NCBI RefSeq assembly: GCF_018614585.1 | Contig: NZ_JAGGOI010000040.1 | Span: 62,001-126,000 of the forward strand | DNA length: 64,000 nt | Source of the DNA: Streptomyces sp. ISL-1 | GTDB lineage: Bacteria > Actinomycetota > Actinomycetes > Streptomycetales > Streptomycetaceae | Direction of reading: 5' to 3' | Part shown: in pieces, positions 16,819-24,545 of the stretch | Numbering within the stretch: the stretch's first letter is position 1 | How the letters are laid out: every line of letters starts with the position of its first letter | The notes under the pieces: generated by a model | What the model was told of the DNA's origin: nothing | Databases searched by the model: none | Seen by the model: the letters and a program-made list of their open reading frames with translations, nothing else | Translations under genes and position numbers: made by a program

Positions 16819-17963
16819 CCACCGGACTGCTGGACGCCGTACGGCAGCGGCTCGCGGAGAGCGGGGCCGAGCCCACACCGGCCCGGGTGGCGGCCGCGCT
16901 TCGGGCGCAAGGGCGGCTGCTCGGGGACGCCGAAGTGCTCGGCGGCACCGAGAAGTTGCGGTGCGAGCTGGTGGGGACGGGACCGCTGGAGCCGCTGCTG
17001 GCCGATCCGTGCGTGACCGACGTCCTGGTGTCCGCACCCGACCGGGTGTGGGTGGACCGCGGTCGGGGTCTCGAGCTCACCGGGGTGACCTTCGCGGACG
17101 CGGCGTCGGTGCGCAGGCTGGCACAGCGGCTCGCCGCGGTGGCGGAGCGGCGGCTGGACGACGCCCGACCCTGGGTGGACGCCCGGCTGCCGGACGGGAC
17201 GCGGATGCATGCCGTGATCCCGCCCGTGGCGGTCGGCTCGACGTGTCTGTCGCTGCGGGTGGTGCGGCCCAGGGCGTTCTCTGTGGGGGAGCTCGTCGCT
17301 GCGGGGACGGTGCCCCCTGGCGGGGACCGGGTGCTGCGGGCGCTGATCGACGCACGGCTGTCGTTCCTCATCAGCGGCGGCACGGGCTCGGGGAAGACGA
17401 CCTTGCTGTCCAGTCTGCTTGGGCTCGTGGGAGACCGGGAGCGGATCGTCCTGGCCGAGGACTCGGCGGAGCTCAGACCCGAGCATCCGCATGTGGTGCG
17501 GCTGGAGTCACGAGCGGCGAATCAGGAAGGCGCCGGCCGGGTGACGCTGCGGGACCTGGTGCGCCAGGCGCTGCGGATGCGGCCCGACCGGCTGGTCGTC
17601 GGCGAGGTGCGCGGAGCCGAAGTGACCGAGCTGCTGGCCGCGCTCAATACCGGGCACGAGGGCGGCTGCGGGACAGTCCACGCCAATGCGGCAGCGGATG
17701 TGCCCGCGCGGCTGGAGGCGCTCGGGACGGCGGCCGGGCTCGACCGGGCAGCGCTGCACAGCCAGTTGGCGGCGGCCCTCTCGGTGGTGATCCATCTCGT
17801 CCGGGACCGGGGCGGGCAGCGGCGTATCGCCGAGGTGCATGTGCTGGAGCGGGACGCGGCGGGACTGGTGGTGACCGTGCCCGCGCTGCGGTGGAGCGCG
17901 GAGGCCTTCGCGTACGAGCGGGGCTGGGAGCGGCTGCGGCCGCTGATCGGAGGTGCGAGGTGA
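16815..17963 (+). CDS. tadA: TadA/CpaF-type pilus assembly ATPase
   Basis: Secretion ATPase that powers assembly of Flp/Tad pili at the inner face of the membrane. 382 residues. Walker A is ISGGTGSGKTTLL, the Asp box/Walker B region is DRLVVGEVRGAEV, and the His box is GCGTVHANAAADVPARLEAL. All catalytic elements are intact. It starts at ATG 16815, overlapping ssd by four bases, and ends overlapping the tadB start. Second gene of a tightly coupled seven-gene operon. Confidence 0.93.
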   Translation: MTTGLLDAVRQRLAESGAEPTPARVAAALRAQGRLLGDAEVLGGTEKLRCELVGTGPLEPLLADPCVTDVLVSAPDRVWVDRGRGLELTGVTFADAASVRRLAQRLAAVAERRLDDARPWVDARLPDGTRMHAVIPPVAVGSTCLSLRVVRPRAFSVGELVAAGTVPPGGDRVLRALIDARLSFLISGGTGSGKTTLLSSLLGLVGDRERIVLAEDSAELRPEHPHVVRLESRAANQEGAGRVTLRDLVRQALRMRPDRLVVGEVRGAEVTELLAALNTGHEGGCGTVHANAAADVPARLEALGTAAGLDRAALHSQLAAALSVVIHLVRDRGGQRRIAEVHVLERDAAGLVVTVPALRWSAEAFAYERGWERLRPLIGGAR

Positions 17964-18811
17964 TGGCCAGTGGGCCGGTGTACGTGGCCGCGGTGTGCGC
18001 GGGGGCGGCGGCGTGGCTGACGGTCGGGCAGGGCCAGGGGCTCAAGCGCGCGCGGCTGCTGGTCGCGGGCGCCGGTGCCGTCGCCGTCCCTCCGATGTGG
18101 TCGTGGGCGCGGTACCTGCCCTGGGCCAGGTTGCGGCGGGAGTGGCTGTGCCTGCCGGTGGCGCTCGTTCTCGCCGTGCTGGGGGAGTCGGTGCTGCCGC
18201 TGATCGCGGGGGCGGCGGCGGTGCCGCTGGTGAGGCGACGGCTGCGGGCGCGGGAGCGGAGGCGGGAGCAGGAGAGGCGGGCCGAGGGGGTGATCACCTT
18301 GTGCGGTGCCGTCGCCGGGGAACTGCGGGCAGGGCTGCAGCCGGGGCAAGCATTGCTGTTCGCCGCCAGATCCGCGGGGGCGCTGGGTGGCGCGGACGCC
18401 GCGGTGCTGGCCGCGGCGCGGTTCGGGGGAGATGTGCCCCAGGCGCTGCGGGAAGCGGCACGGGAGCCGGGGGCGGACGGGTTCGCGGGAATCGCGGCCT
18501 GCTGGCGGGTCGCGGTGGACAGCGGGGCCGGACTGGCCGCCGGGCTCGACCGGCTGGAGGCGGCGCTGCGGGCGGAGCGGGACCAACGGGCGGACTTGCA
18601 GACGCAGTTGGCGGGTGCGTACTCCACGATCGCCCTGCTGGCGGCGCTTCCGCTGGTGGGCCTGGGGATGGGCTGGGCGCTGGGCGCCGACCCCCTGAGA
18701 GTCCTGCTGCACACTCCGGCGGGCTTGGTGTGCCTGGTGGTGGGCGGGCTCCTGGAGGTCGCGGGTCTCAGCTGGGCCGCGCGGATCGTGCGGACGGGGG
18801 AGGAACCATGA
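17963..18811 (+). CDS. tadB: TadB-like type II/IV secretion membrane protein
   Basis: Inner-membrane platform protein of the Tad system (T2SSF domain). About 282 residues, with N-terminal hydrophobic segments (VYVAAVCAGAAAWLTVG and a pair near residues 55-90), a charged cytoplasmic T2SSF region (AAREPGADGFAGIAACWRVA) and two C-terminal helices. ATG 17963 overlaps the tadA stop; the adjoining GTG 17960 in frame is an alternative. The stop overlaps the tadC start by ATGA. Confidence 0.88.
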   Translation: MASGPVYVAAVCAGAAAWLTVGQGQGLKRARLLVAGAGAVAVPPMWSWARYLPWARLRREWLCLPVALVLAVLGESVLPLIAGAAAVPLVRRRLRARERRREQERRAEGVITLCGAVAGELRAGLQPGQALLFAARSAGALGGADAAVLAAARFGGDVPQALREAAREPGADGFAGIAACWRVAVDSGAGLAAGLDRLEAALRAERDQRADLQTQLAGAYSTIALLAALPLVGLGMGWALGADPLRVLLHTPAGLVCLVVGGLLEVAGLSWAARIVRTGEEP

Positions 18812-19578
18812 CCGGGGACACCGTCCACAGGCTGGGGGCAGCGGTGTTCCTGCTGGCCGGGGTGGCCTGTCTGGGCTTCACGATCGCGGGGCGACGGCAC
18901 GAGCGCCGGGTGCGCAGGCGGATCGAGGCGCTGCTGGCGATGGAGCGCGAACGGCAGCGGTGGCGACCGGAGTTCGGGGCGTGGGTGCGGCAATGGGCCT
19001 CCCCGTTGGGCGCGGTGATCACCGGCTATGTCCTCGTCGGCGGTGTGATCGGCTGCGCTGTCGGACTCGGCGCGGCCTATGGCGTACGGCGCTGGCAGCG
19101 GAACCGGAAGCCGGGCCCGGGCCCAGTGGACCGGGATGCGGGCCGTCAACTGCCGCTTGCCGCCGACCTTCTGGCGGCCTGCATCTCGGCCGGCGCGGGA
19201 CCGCGGGAGGCCGCGGAGGCGGTCGGGGAGTCGCTGGGCGGGCCGGTCGGCGAGCGTCTCGCTCGGGCGGCGGCCGAATTGCGGCTCGGGGGCGAGCCGG
19301 CACAGGCCTGGGGATGGTTCGGCCGGATACCGGGTGCGACAGGGCTGGCCCGCTGTCTGGAGCGGGCCGACTCCACGGGTGCCCCGGCGGCGGATCCGGT
19401 GTCCCGGCTGGCCGAGCGCTTCCGGGCCGATCGGGCGCGGACGGCCACGGCCCGGGGCCGCAAGGCGCAAGTCCTGATCACCGCACCGGTGGGGCTGTGC
19501 TTCCTGCCCGCCTTTCTGGCGATGGGGGTGGCTCCGGTGGTGATCGGCCTGGCGGACGGACTGCTGAACGGCAACTGA
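18808..19578 (+). CDS. tadC: TadC-like type II/IV secretion membrane protein
   Basis: Second T2SSF-type platform protein, 256 residues. One N-terminal helix, then a helix pair at about 65-90, the cytoplasmic T2SSF region (LPLAADLLAACISAGAGP followed by REAAEAVGESLGG) and a C-terminal membrane segment (ITAPVGLCFLPAFLAMGVAP). The start overlaps the tadB stop. It is followed by a 96-bp spacer with short repeats before the pilin gene, the only sizeable gap in the operon. Confidence 0.87.
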   Translation: MTGDTVHRLGAAVFLLAGVACLGFTIAGRRHERRVRRRIEALLAMERERQRWRPEFGAWVRQWASPLGAVITGYVLVGGVIGCAVGLGAAYGVRRWQRNRKPGPGPVDRDAGRQLPLAADLLAACISAGAGPREAAEAVGESLGGPVGERLARAAAELRLGGEPAQAWGWFGRIPGATGLARCLERADSTGAPAADPVSRLAERFRADRARTATARGRKAQVLITAPVGLCFLPAFLAMGVAPVVIGLADGLLNGN

Positions 19579-19660
19579 GCAAGCCGGCCCTGACCGACTG
19601 AGCGCTGAGCAACTGGCGCCGAGCACTGAGCAACTGAGCACTGACCGACTGAACTGGATC
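19579..19660 (+). repeat. Short ACTGA-type repeats between tadC and the pilin gene
   Basis: Repeated CTGAC/CTGAG words fill the spacer. CTGACCGACTGA occurs at 19590-19601 and again at 19641-19652, with GAGCACTGAGCAACTGAGCA between. It looks like slippage-derived duplication in an untranslated spacer. Confidence 0.6.
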
Positions 19661-19674
19661 TCTTGGGGGTTGAC

Positions 19675-19875
19675 ATGTGGAATCCGATGCGGGGATGGCT
19701 GCACGGGCTTTCGCGCAGGATGCGTAAGGACTCGGGGATGACGACGTCCGAGTACGCGATGGGGACGATCGCCGCGTGTGCCTTCGCGGCCGTTCTGTAC
19801 AAGGTCGTCACGAGCGGGGCCGTATCCGGGGCGCTCCAATCGGTGATCGGGAAAGCCCTCGATGCGCAGTTCTGA
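19675..19875 (+). CDS. DUF4244 Flp-pilin-like protein
   Basis: 66-residue protein of the DUF4244 family, the probable Flp/Tad major pilin of actinobacteria. A short basic N-terminus (LSRRMRKDSG) leads into the prepilin-like motif GMTTSEYAMGTIAACAF, where the Glu after the cleavage-like Gly is five residues in, followed by a hydrophobic helix. ATG 19675 follows a TTGGGGG SD. No TadV-type prepilin peptidase gene is in this locus, so processing must rely on a peptidase elsewhere. Confidence 0.85.
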   Translation: MWNPMRGWLHGLSRRMRKDSGMTTSEYAMGTIAACAFAAVLYKVVTSGAVSGALQSVIGKALDAQF

Positions 19876-20350
19876 GATGCGCGACAAGAGTCGCGCCACA
19901 GGGCGCGACGAGGTGTCCGACACGGCGCGCGACCGGGGTTCTGTGACGGCGGAGGCGGCCGTCGCGGTGCCCGCCCTGGTGGTTTTCGCCATGGCCCTGG
20001 TCTGGGCGCTGATGGCGGCTTCTGCGCAGATCCAGTGCGTGGACGGTGCCCGGGCCGGGGCCCGGGCAGCCGCCAGGTCCGAACCGCCGGCGGCCACACT
20101 GGCCGCCGCCCGTTCGGCGGCCCCGGCTGGTGCGCGGGTCACGCTCAGGCGGGCGGGTGACCTGTGGCGAGTACGGGTCGAGGCACACGCACCAGGCCCG
20201 GGCACGCTGGCCCTGACGCTGAGCGCGGAGGCGGCGGCCCTGGCCGAGGACACGGTGGGGCGGGACCCAGCCGGGCCACCGGCTGCCGGCGATGCAGCCA
20301 CACACCGGACCGCCACTGCCCGCCCGTCTGTCCCGGAGGTGACCCCATGA
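19862..20350 (+). CDS. tadE: TadE-like minor pseudopilin
   Basis: 162-residue TadE-family protein. After a charged N-terminus comes the TadE signature GSVTAEAAVAVPALVVFAMA, a prepilin-like hydrophobic helix with Glu at position +5. The C-terminal part is Ala/Arg-rich and variable. ATG 19862 overlaps the 3' end of the pilin gene by 14 bp; ATG 19877 is an alternative without overlap. The stop overlaps the next start by ATGA. Confidence 0.82.
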   Translation: MRSSEMRDKSRATGRDEVSDTARDRGSVTAEAAVAVPALVVFAMALVWALMAASAQIQCVDGARAGARAAARSEPPAATLAAARSAAPAGARVTLRRAGDLWRVRVEAHAPGPGTLALTLSAEAAALAEDTVGRDPAGPPAAGDAATHRTATARPSVPEVTP

Positions 20351-20883
20351 ACCGGTCCTGGGGGCCTATCACCCGGGGCCCCCAGGACAGAGGGCCCGTC
20401 ACCCCGGGCCCCTGGCACAGGGGGCCCGTTACCCAGAACCCAAGGGACTGCGGGCCCGTCCAGGACCCCCAGGCCCGGGGGCCCGTCACCCGGGACTCCC
20501 GAGGCGCGGCCCAGGACGCTGGGGACCCGGGGCCGACGACCCAGGACCGCGGGTCGGCGACCGTTTGGGTTGCCATGGTCACCACCGTGCTGTGTGCCGT
20601 CTTCGCCGTCGTCCTGGCCATGGGACAGGCGGTCGTCGCCCGGCACCGGGCCGGCTCCGCCGCCGACTTGGCGGTGCTTGCCGCGGCCGATCACGCCCTG
20701 CGGGGCACGGCCGCGGCCTGCGCCAAGGCCACCGAGGTGGCCACGGCGCAGGGTGCCGCGGTGGTGCGATGCGCCGTGCGGGGCGAGATGGCCGAGGTGA
20801 CGGCTCAGGCACGCTTCGGGCCGTACGCGCCGACGGTCAGGTCGCGGGCGGGGCCGCCGGGGCTCCCCGGAGCAGTTCCGTGA
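20347..20883 (+). CDS. TadG-like (Rv3654c-type) pilus protein with repeat-expanded N-terminus
   Basis: 178-residue protein. The core is a TadE/G-type hydrophobic segment (GSATVWVAMVTTVLCAVFAV) followed by HRAGSAADLAVLAAADHAL, which is characteristic of the Rv3654c family. The first ~60 residues are unusual: repeated (R/C)GPV(T) blocks with Pro, Gln and Arg, encoded by an imperfect GC-rich DNA repeat. The start overlaps the tadE stop. Its last 47 bp overlap the 3' end of the convergent helicase gene. Last gene of the Tad operon. Confidence 0.78.
   Translation: MNRSWGPITRGPQDRGPVTPGPWHRGPVTQNPRDCGPVQDPQARGPVTRDSRGAAQDAGDPGPTTQDRGSATVWVAMVTTVLCAVFAVVLAMGQAVVARHRAGSAADLAVLAAADHALRGTAAACAKATEVATAQGAAVVRCAVRGEMAEVTAQARFGPYAPTVRSRAGPPGLPGAVP
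20355..20490 (+). repeat. Imperfect GGGCCCGTCACC tandem repeats in the tadG-like gene
   Basis: At least four copies of a GGGCCCGT(C/T)(A)CC core recur at roughly 30-36-bp spacing within the coding sequence and encode the RGPVT blocks. The copies are degenerate and in frame, indicating expansion by slippage or unequal recombination. Confidence 0.65.
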
Positions 20884-23302
20884 GGAGGCGGACCGCGCCG
20901 CGCTTGTGCAGCGGGTCGTTGCCGTTGCCGCACTTGGGGGACTGGATGCAGGACGGGCAGCCCGCGTCGCACTCGCAGGAGGAGATCGCCTCACGGGTGG
21001 CCGCGAGCCACTCGCGGGCGGTGTGGAAGGCCCGCTCGGCGAAGCCCGCGCCACCCGGATGGCCGTCGTACACGAAGACCGTCGGCAGCAGCGTGTCCGG
21101 ATGGAGCGGCACGGACACGCCGCCGATGTCCCAGCGGTCGCAGGTGGCGAAGAGCGGCAGCATCCCGATCGACGCGTGCTCGGCGGCGTGCAGGGCCCCG
21201 CCCAGCTGCTCCGGGCCAACCCGGGCGGCGTCCAGCTGGTCCTCAGTGACCGTCCACCACACGGCCCGGGTGCGCAGGGTGCGCGGCGGCAGATCGAGTT
21301 TGGTCTCGCCGAGCACCTCGCCGGTGATGAGTTTGCGACGCAGGAAGGAGACGACCTGGTTGGTGACCTCGACGGAGCCGTAGCAGAGGCGTCCGTCGCC
21401 CCACGGGATCTCGGTGTCGGTTTCGAGTACGGAGATGGAGGTGGTGTCGCGGGCGGTGGTGGAATACGGCGGGTTGGCCTCCTCGACGAGGGCGGCCGAG
21501 TCCTCCAGGTCCAGGCGCTTCACCAGGTACGTACGGCCCTGGTGAAGGTGGACGGCACCGTCGTGGACCGCGGTGTGGGCGGCCGACTCGTCGACCGTGC
21601 CCAGCAGCCGGCCGGTGGCGGCCTCGACGATCTGGACGGGAGGGCCGCCCTCGCCTCGGATATCGGTGAGGTCTGCGGCTCGCTCGCGGCGGGTCCAGTG
21701 CCAGCCCGACGCGCGGCGGCGCAGCAGCTTGGCGGCCTCCAGCTGGGGCATGAGCTCGGCGGTCGCCGGGCCGAAGAGATCCAGGTCGGCTTCCGTGAGC
21801 GGGAGCTCGGCCGCAGCGGCGCACAGATGGGGGGCGAGCACGTACGGATTGTCGGGGTCGAGGACCGTGGACTCCACGGGCTGCTGGAACAGCGCCTCCG
21901 GGTGGTGGACGAGGTAGGTGTCCAGCGGGTCGTCGCGGGCGACGAGGACGGCCAGGGCGCCCTGGCCGGAGCGGCCCGCACGGCCCGCCTGCTGCCACAG
22001 GGAGGCGCGTGTACCCGGGTAGCCGGCGATCAGCACGGCGTCGAGGCCGGAGACGTCGACGCCGAGTTCCAGCGCGGTGGTGGCGGCAAGCCCGAGGAGT
22101 TCCCCGGAGTGCAGGGCCCGCTCCAGTGCGCGGCGCTCCTCGGGGAGGTAGCCGCCCCGGTAGGCGGCAACCCGCTGCGGCAGTGAGCGGTCCACCTCCG
22201 CCAGGCGTTCCTTGGCGATCACGGAAATGAGCTCGGCGCCACGCCGGGAGCGTACGAAGGCGACCGTGCGGACTCCCTGCACGGTCAGGTCGGTGAGGAG
22301 GTCGGCGGTCTCGGCGGTGGCCGTGCGGCGTACGGGCGCGCCCTTCTCGCCGTGCAGCTCGGTGAGCGGGGGCTCCCAGAGGGCGAAGACGAGCTCGCCG
22401 CGAGGCGAGGCGTCGTCGGCGACCTCCTGGACGGGCAGACCGGTGAGCCTGCCGGCGGCCAGAGCGGGTTCCGCGGCGGTGGCGGAGGCGAGGAGGAAGA
22501 CGGGATTCGCACCGTAGCGGGCGCATACACGGCGAAGGCGGCGCAGCACCTGGGCGACGTGGGAGCCGAAGACACCCCGGTAGGTGTGGCACTCGTCGAT
22601 GACGACGTAGCGCAAGGAGCGCAGGAAGGAGGACCACCGGGGGTGTGAGGGAAGTATGCCGCGGTGGAGCATGTCCGGGTTGGTGAGGACGTACGTGGCG
22701 TACTGCCGGACCCATTCGCGTTCCTCGACGGGGGTGTCGCCGTCGTAGACCGCGGGGCGGACGCGGTTGCCGAGCGGCGCGCTGAGCTCTTTGACCGCGC
22801 GGTGCTGGTCGGCGGCCAGGGCCTTGGTCGGGGCGAGGTAGAGAGCCGTCGTACCCCGTCCATTGGGGGCATCGGCACCGTCGAGGAGGGTGGTGAGTAC
22901 GGGCGCGAGGTAGGCCAGCGACTTGCCCGAGGCGGTTCCGGTCGCGATGACGACCGATTCGCCGTCCAGAGCGTGCTCGGCGGCGGCTGCCTGGTGGACC
23001 CAGGGATGGTCGATGCCGGCCAGCTGAATGGCCTTGATCACTTCCGGGCGGATACGGTCGGGCCAGACGGCATGGCGACCCGGCCTTGGGGGCAAGTGCT
23101 CCGTATGAGTGATGCGCGCGGCCCGGCTCGCCCCCGCGGTGAGCCGGTCAAGGACCGTACCGGGGGAGGGGCGGGTGTCCCCGCTCTCGGGAGGTCGTCT
23201 GGGACGCTGATTCATGGCCATCGGCACCGAGTCTGTCACCGGCGTGACGGACAATGGTCCCAAGGCGTCGTGCATGGCTACTGGTAAGTGATTGAATGCC
23301 AT
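20837..23302 (-). CDS. DEAD/DEAH-box helicase with DUF1998 zinc domain
   Basis: Superfamily 2 helicase of the Hrq1/MrfA-like group, 821 residues, probably in DNA repair. Motif I is ATGTASGKSLAYL, motif II is VIDECHTYRG, motif III is LLASATAAE, and motif VI is IAGYPGTRASLWQQAGRAGR. The C-terminal DUF1998 region carries the four-Cys cluster CECDAGCPSCIQ plus SPKCGNG. The N-terminal ~40 residues are Pro/Arg-rich. The 3' end overlaps the tadG-like gene by 47 bp. It is divergent from bldG, with 79 bp between the start codons. Confidence 0.92.
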   Translation of the reverse strand: MAFNHLPVAMHDALGPLSVTPVTDSVPMAMNQRPRRPPESGDTRPSPGTVLDRLTAGASRAARITHTEHLPPRPGRHAVWPDRIRPEVIKAIQLAGIDHPWVHQAAAAEHALDGESVVIATGTASGKSLAYLAPVLTTLLDGADAPNGRGTTALYLAPTKALAADQHRAVKELSAPLGNRVRPAVYDGDTPVEEREWVRQYATYVLTNPDMLHRGILPSHPRWSSFLRSLRYVVIDECHTYRGVFGSHVAQVLRRLRRVCARYGANPVFLLASATAAEPALAAGRLTGLPVQEVADDASPRGELVFALWEPPLTELHGEKGAPVRRTATAETADLLTDLTVQGVRTVAFVRSRRGAELISVIAKERLAEVDRSLPQRVAAYRGGYLPEERRALERALHSGELLGLAATTALELGVDVSGLDAVLIAGYPGTRASLWQQAGRAGRSGQGALAVLVARDDPLDTYLVHHPEALFQQPVESTVLDPDNPYVLAPHLCAAAAELPLTEADLDLFGPATAELMPQLEAAKLLRRRASGWHWTRRERAADLTDIRGEGGPPVQIVEAATGRLLGTVDESAAHTAVHDGAVHLHQGRTYLVKRLDLEDSAALVEEANPPYSTTARDTTSISVLETDTEIPWGDGRLCYGSVEVTNQVVSFLRRKLITGEVLGETKLDLPPRTLRTRAVWWTVTEDQLDAARVGPEQLGGALHAAEHASIGMLPLFATCDRWDIGGVSVPLHPDTLLPTVFVYDGHPGGAGFAERAFHTAREWLAATREAISSCECDAGCPSCIQSPKCGNGNDPLHKRGAVRLLTELLRGAPAAPPAT

Positions 23303-23381
23303 CGCGGCTGGCGACCGTCCCCCGGCTCCGCCGGGGAGACCTCATGGGGCGGCCGCTCGATAGCAAGGTGCTGGAGGATCC

Positions 23382-23735
23382 GTGGACCTGTCCCTGTCGA
23401 CTCGCAATGTGTCCGGCCCTGGTGGCGACCGAACGGTCGTCGAGGTCGGTGGCGAGATTGATGTGTATACCGCGCCCAAGTTGCGTGAGCAGCTGGTCGA
23501 GTTGGTGAACGACGGCAACTACCACCTGGTTGTCGACATGGAGGGCGTCGACTTTCTCGACTCCACCGGCCTCGGCGTGCTCGTGGGCGGCCTGAAGCGC
23601 GTCCGCGCGCACGAGGGCTCGCTGCGCCTGGTCTGCAACCAGGAGCGCATTCTCAAGATCTTCCGGATCACAGGTCTGACCAAGGTGTTCCCCATTCACA
23701 CCACGGTCGAGGAAGCTGTCGCGGCCACCGACTGA
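23382..23735 (+). CDS. bldG: Anti-sigma factor antagonist BldG
   Basis: STAS-domain anti-anti-sigma factor needed for aerial mycelium and antibiotic production in S. coelicolor. 117 residues. The phosphorylated serine site is in GVDFLDSTGLGVLVGGLKR (Ser of DSTG). The sequence is nearly identical to the S. coelicolor protein from memory, with a small insertion near residue 11 (SGPGGD). GTG 23382 follows a clean GGAGGA SD. The neighbouring anti-sigma gene begins 91 bp downstream on the same strand; the pair is the classic bldG operon. Confidence 0.96.
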   Translation: MDLSLSTRNVSGPGGDRTVVEVGGEIDVYTAPKLREQLVELVNDGNYHLVVDMEGVDFLDSTGLGVLVGGLKRVRAHEGSLRLVCNQERILKIFRITGLTKVFPIHTTVEEAVAATD

Positions 23736-23826
23736 GGTCGGCCGGAGGCTGCCGGAAGAAGTGAGGGGCACCGGGCATCCAGCCCGGGCCCCTGAGATGC
23801 ACGCCCGTACGTCTGAGGGGGATTGC

Positions 23827-24273
23827 ATGGCCACCGTTGAACTCCGCTTCAGTGCCCAGCCTGAGCATGTCAGGACCGCCCGTCTGGTGGCCGCTGCCGT
23901 GGCTCGCCGGGCAGGGGTCGACGAGGCTGTGCTGGACGAGGTCCGGCTCGCGGTCGGCGAGGCATGCAGCCGTGCCGTCGGGCTGCACCGCAGCCATGGC
24001 ATCACGGACCCCGTCGAGGTCGTGCTGTCCGAGGAGGAGAAGGCCTTCTCCATCGAGGTCAGGGACGAAGTCCCGGTTGCGGGCGCAGAGGGGTCCACCC
24101 CGGTCCCCGGCGGGCGCAATGGCACGGACGAGGACTCTGACGCCGAGGGCGAGGACGAGATGGGCCTAGCGGTCATCAGCGGCCTCGTCGACGACGTGGA
24201 GGTCAGTTCGAGCGAGGAGGGGGGCGTGATCCGGATGAGTTGGCCGACCACGCCCGTCACCCTCTTGCCCTGA
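23827..24273 (+). CDS. apgA: Anti-sigma factor (HATPase, RsbW-like), BldG partner
   Basis: RsbW/SpoIIAB-like histidine-kinase-fold ATPase, 148 residues, the SCO3548 (ApgA) position partner that BldG is reported to bind. The N-box region is VRLAVGEACSRAVGLHR and the G-rich region is MGLAVISGLVDDVEV. A variable acidic insert (NGTDEDSDAEGEDE) separates them. ATG 23827 is preferred, although the frame is open upstream. Followed by a strong terminator. Confidence 0.88.
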   Translation: MATVELRFSAQPEHVRTARLVAAAVARRAGVDEAVLDEVRLAVGEACSRAVGLHRSHGITDPVEVVLSEEEKAFSIEVRDEVPVAGAEGSTPVPGGRNGTDEDSDAEGEDEMGLAVISGLVDDVEVSSSEEGGVIRMSWPTTPVTLLP

Positions 24274-24332
24274 CTCCGGATGATCGTCGGCGGGGGCGTG
24301 CCACCGGCCCTTTGATCGTCTTTTTTGGATAC

Positions 24333-24363
24333 GGCCCTGCTGAGCAGGGCCTTTTCCTTTTTC
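24333..24363 (+). terminator. Rho-independent terminator after the bldG operon
   Basis: Stem GGCCCTGC / GCAGGGCC with loop TGA, followed by TTTTCCTTTTT. This is a textbook U-tract terminator, rare in such GC-rich DNA. Confidence 0.9.
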
Positions 24364-24478
24364 CCTAGATCATTTAATACGCGTCAATGCCTTTGCCCCA
24401 TTACCTCTTTCGGTGGCTGTTTCGGAACCCGATCATTTGCTGAGTAGCAAGCCAAGGTCAATTTCGTTTTCCGCACCC

Positions 24479-24507
24479 TGTTTTGATCAGGTTCCGCTCC
24501 CTACAAT
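24479..24507 (+). promoter_or_regulatory. Possible hppA promoter
   Basis: A good -10 hexamer, TACAAT (24502-24507), lies 39 bp before the hppA start in an AT-richer stretch. The -35 is weak: TGTTTT at 17-bp spacing or TTGATC at 13 bp. Assigned by appearance only. Confidence 0.35.
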
Positions 24508-24545
24508 CCGTCCACATCTTGAGCTCTGAGCGTCAAGGAGGACGA

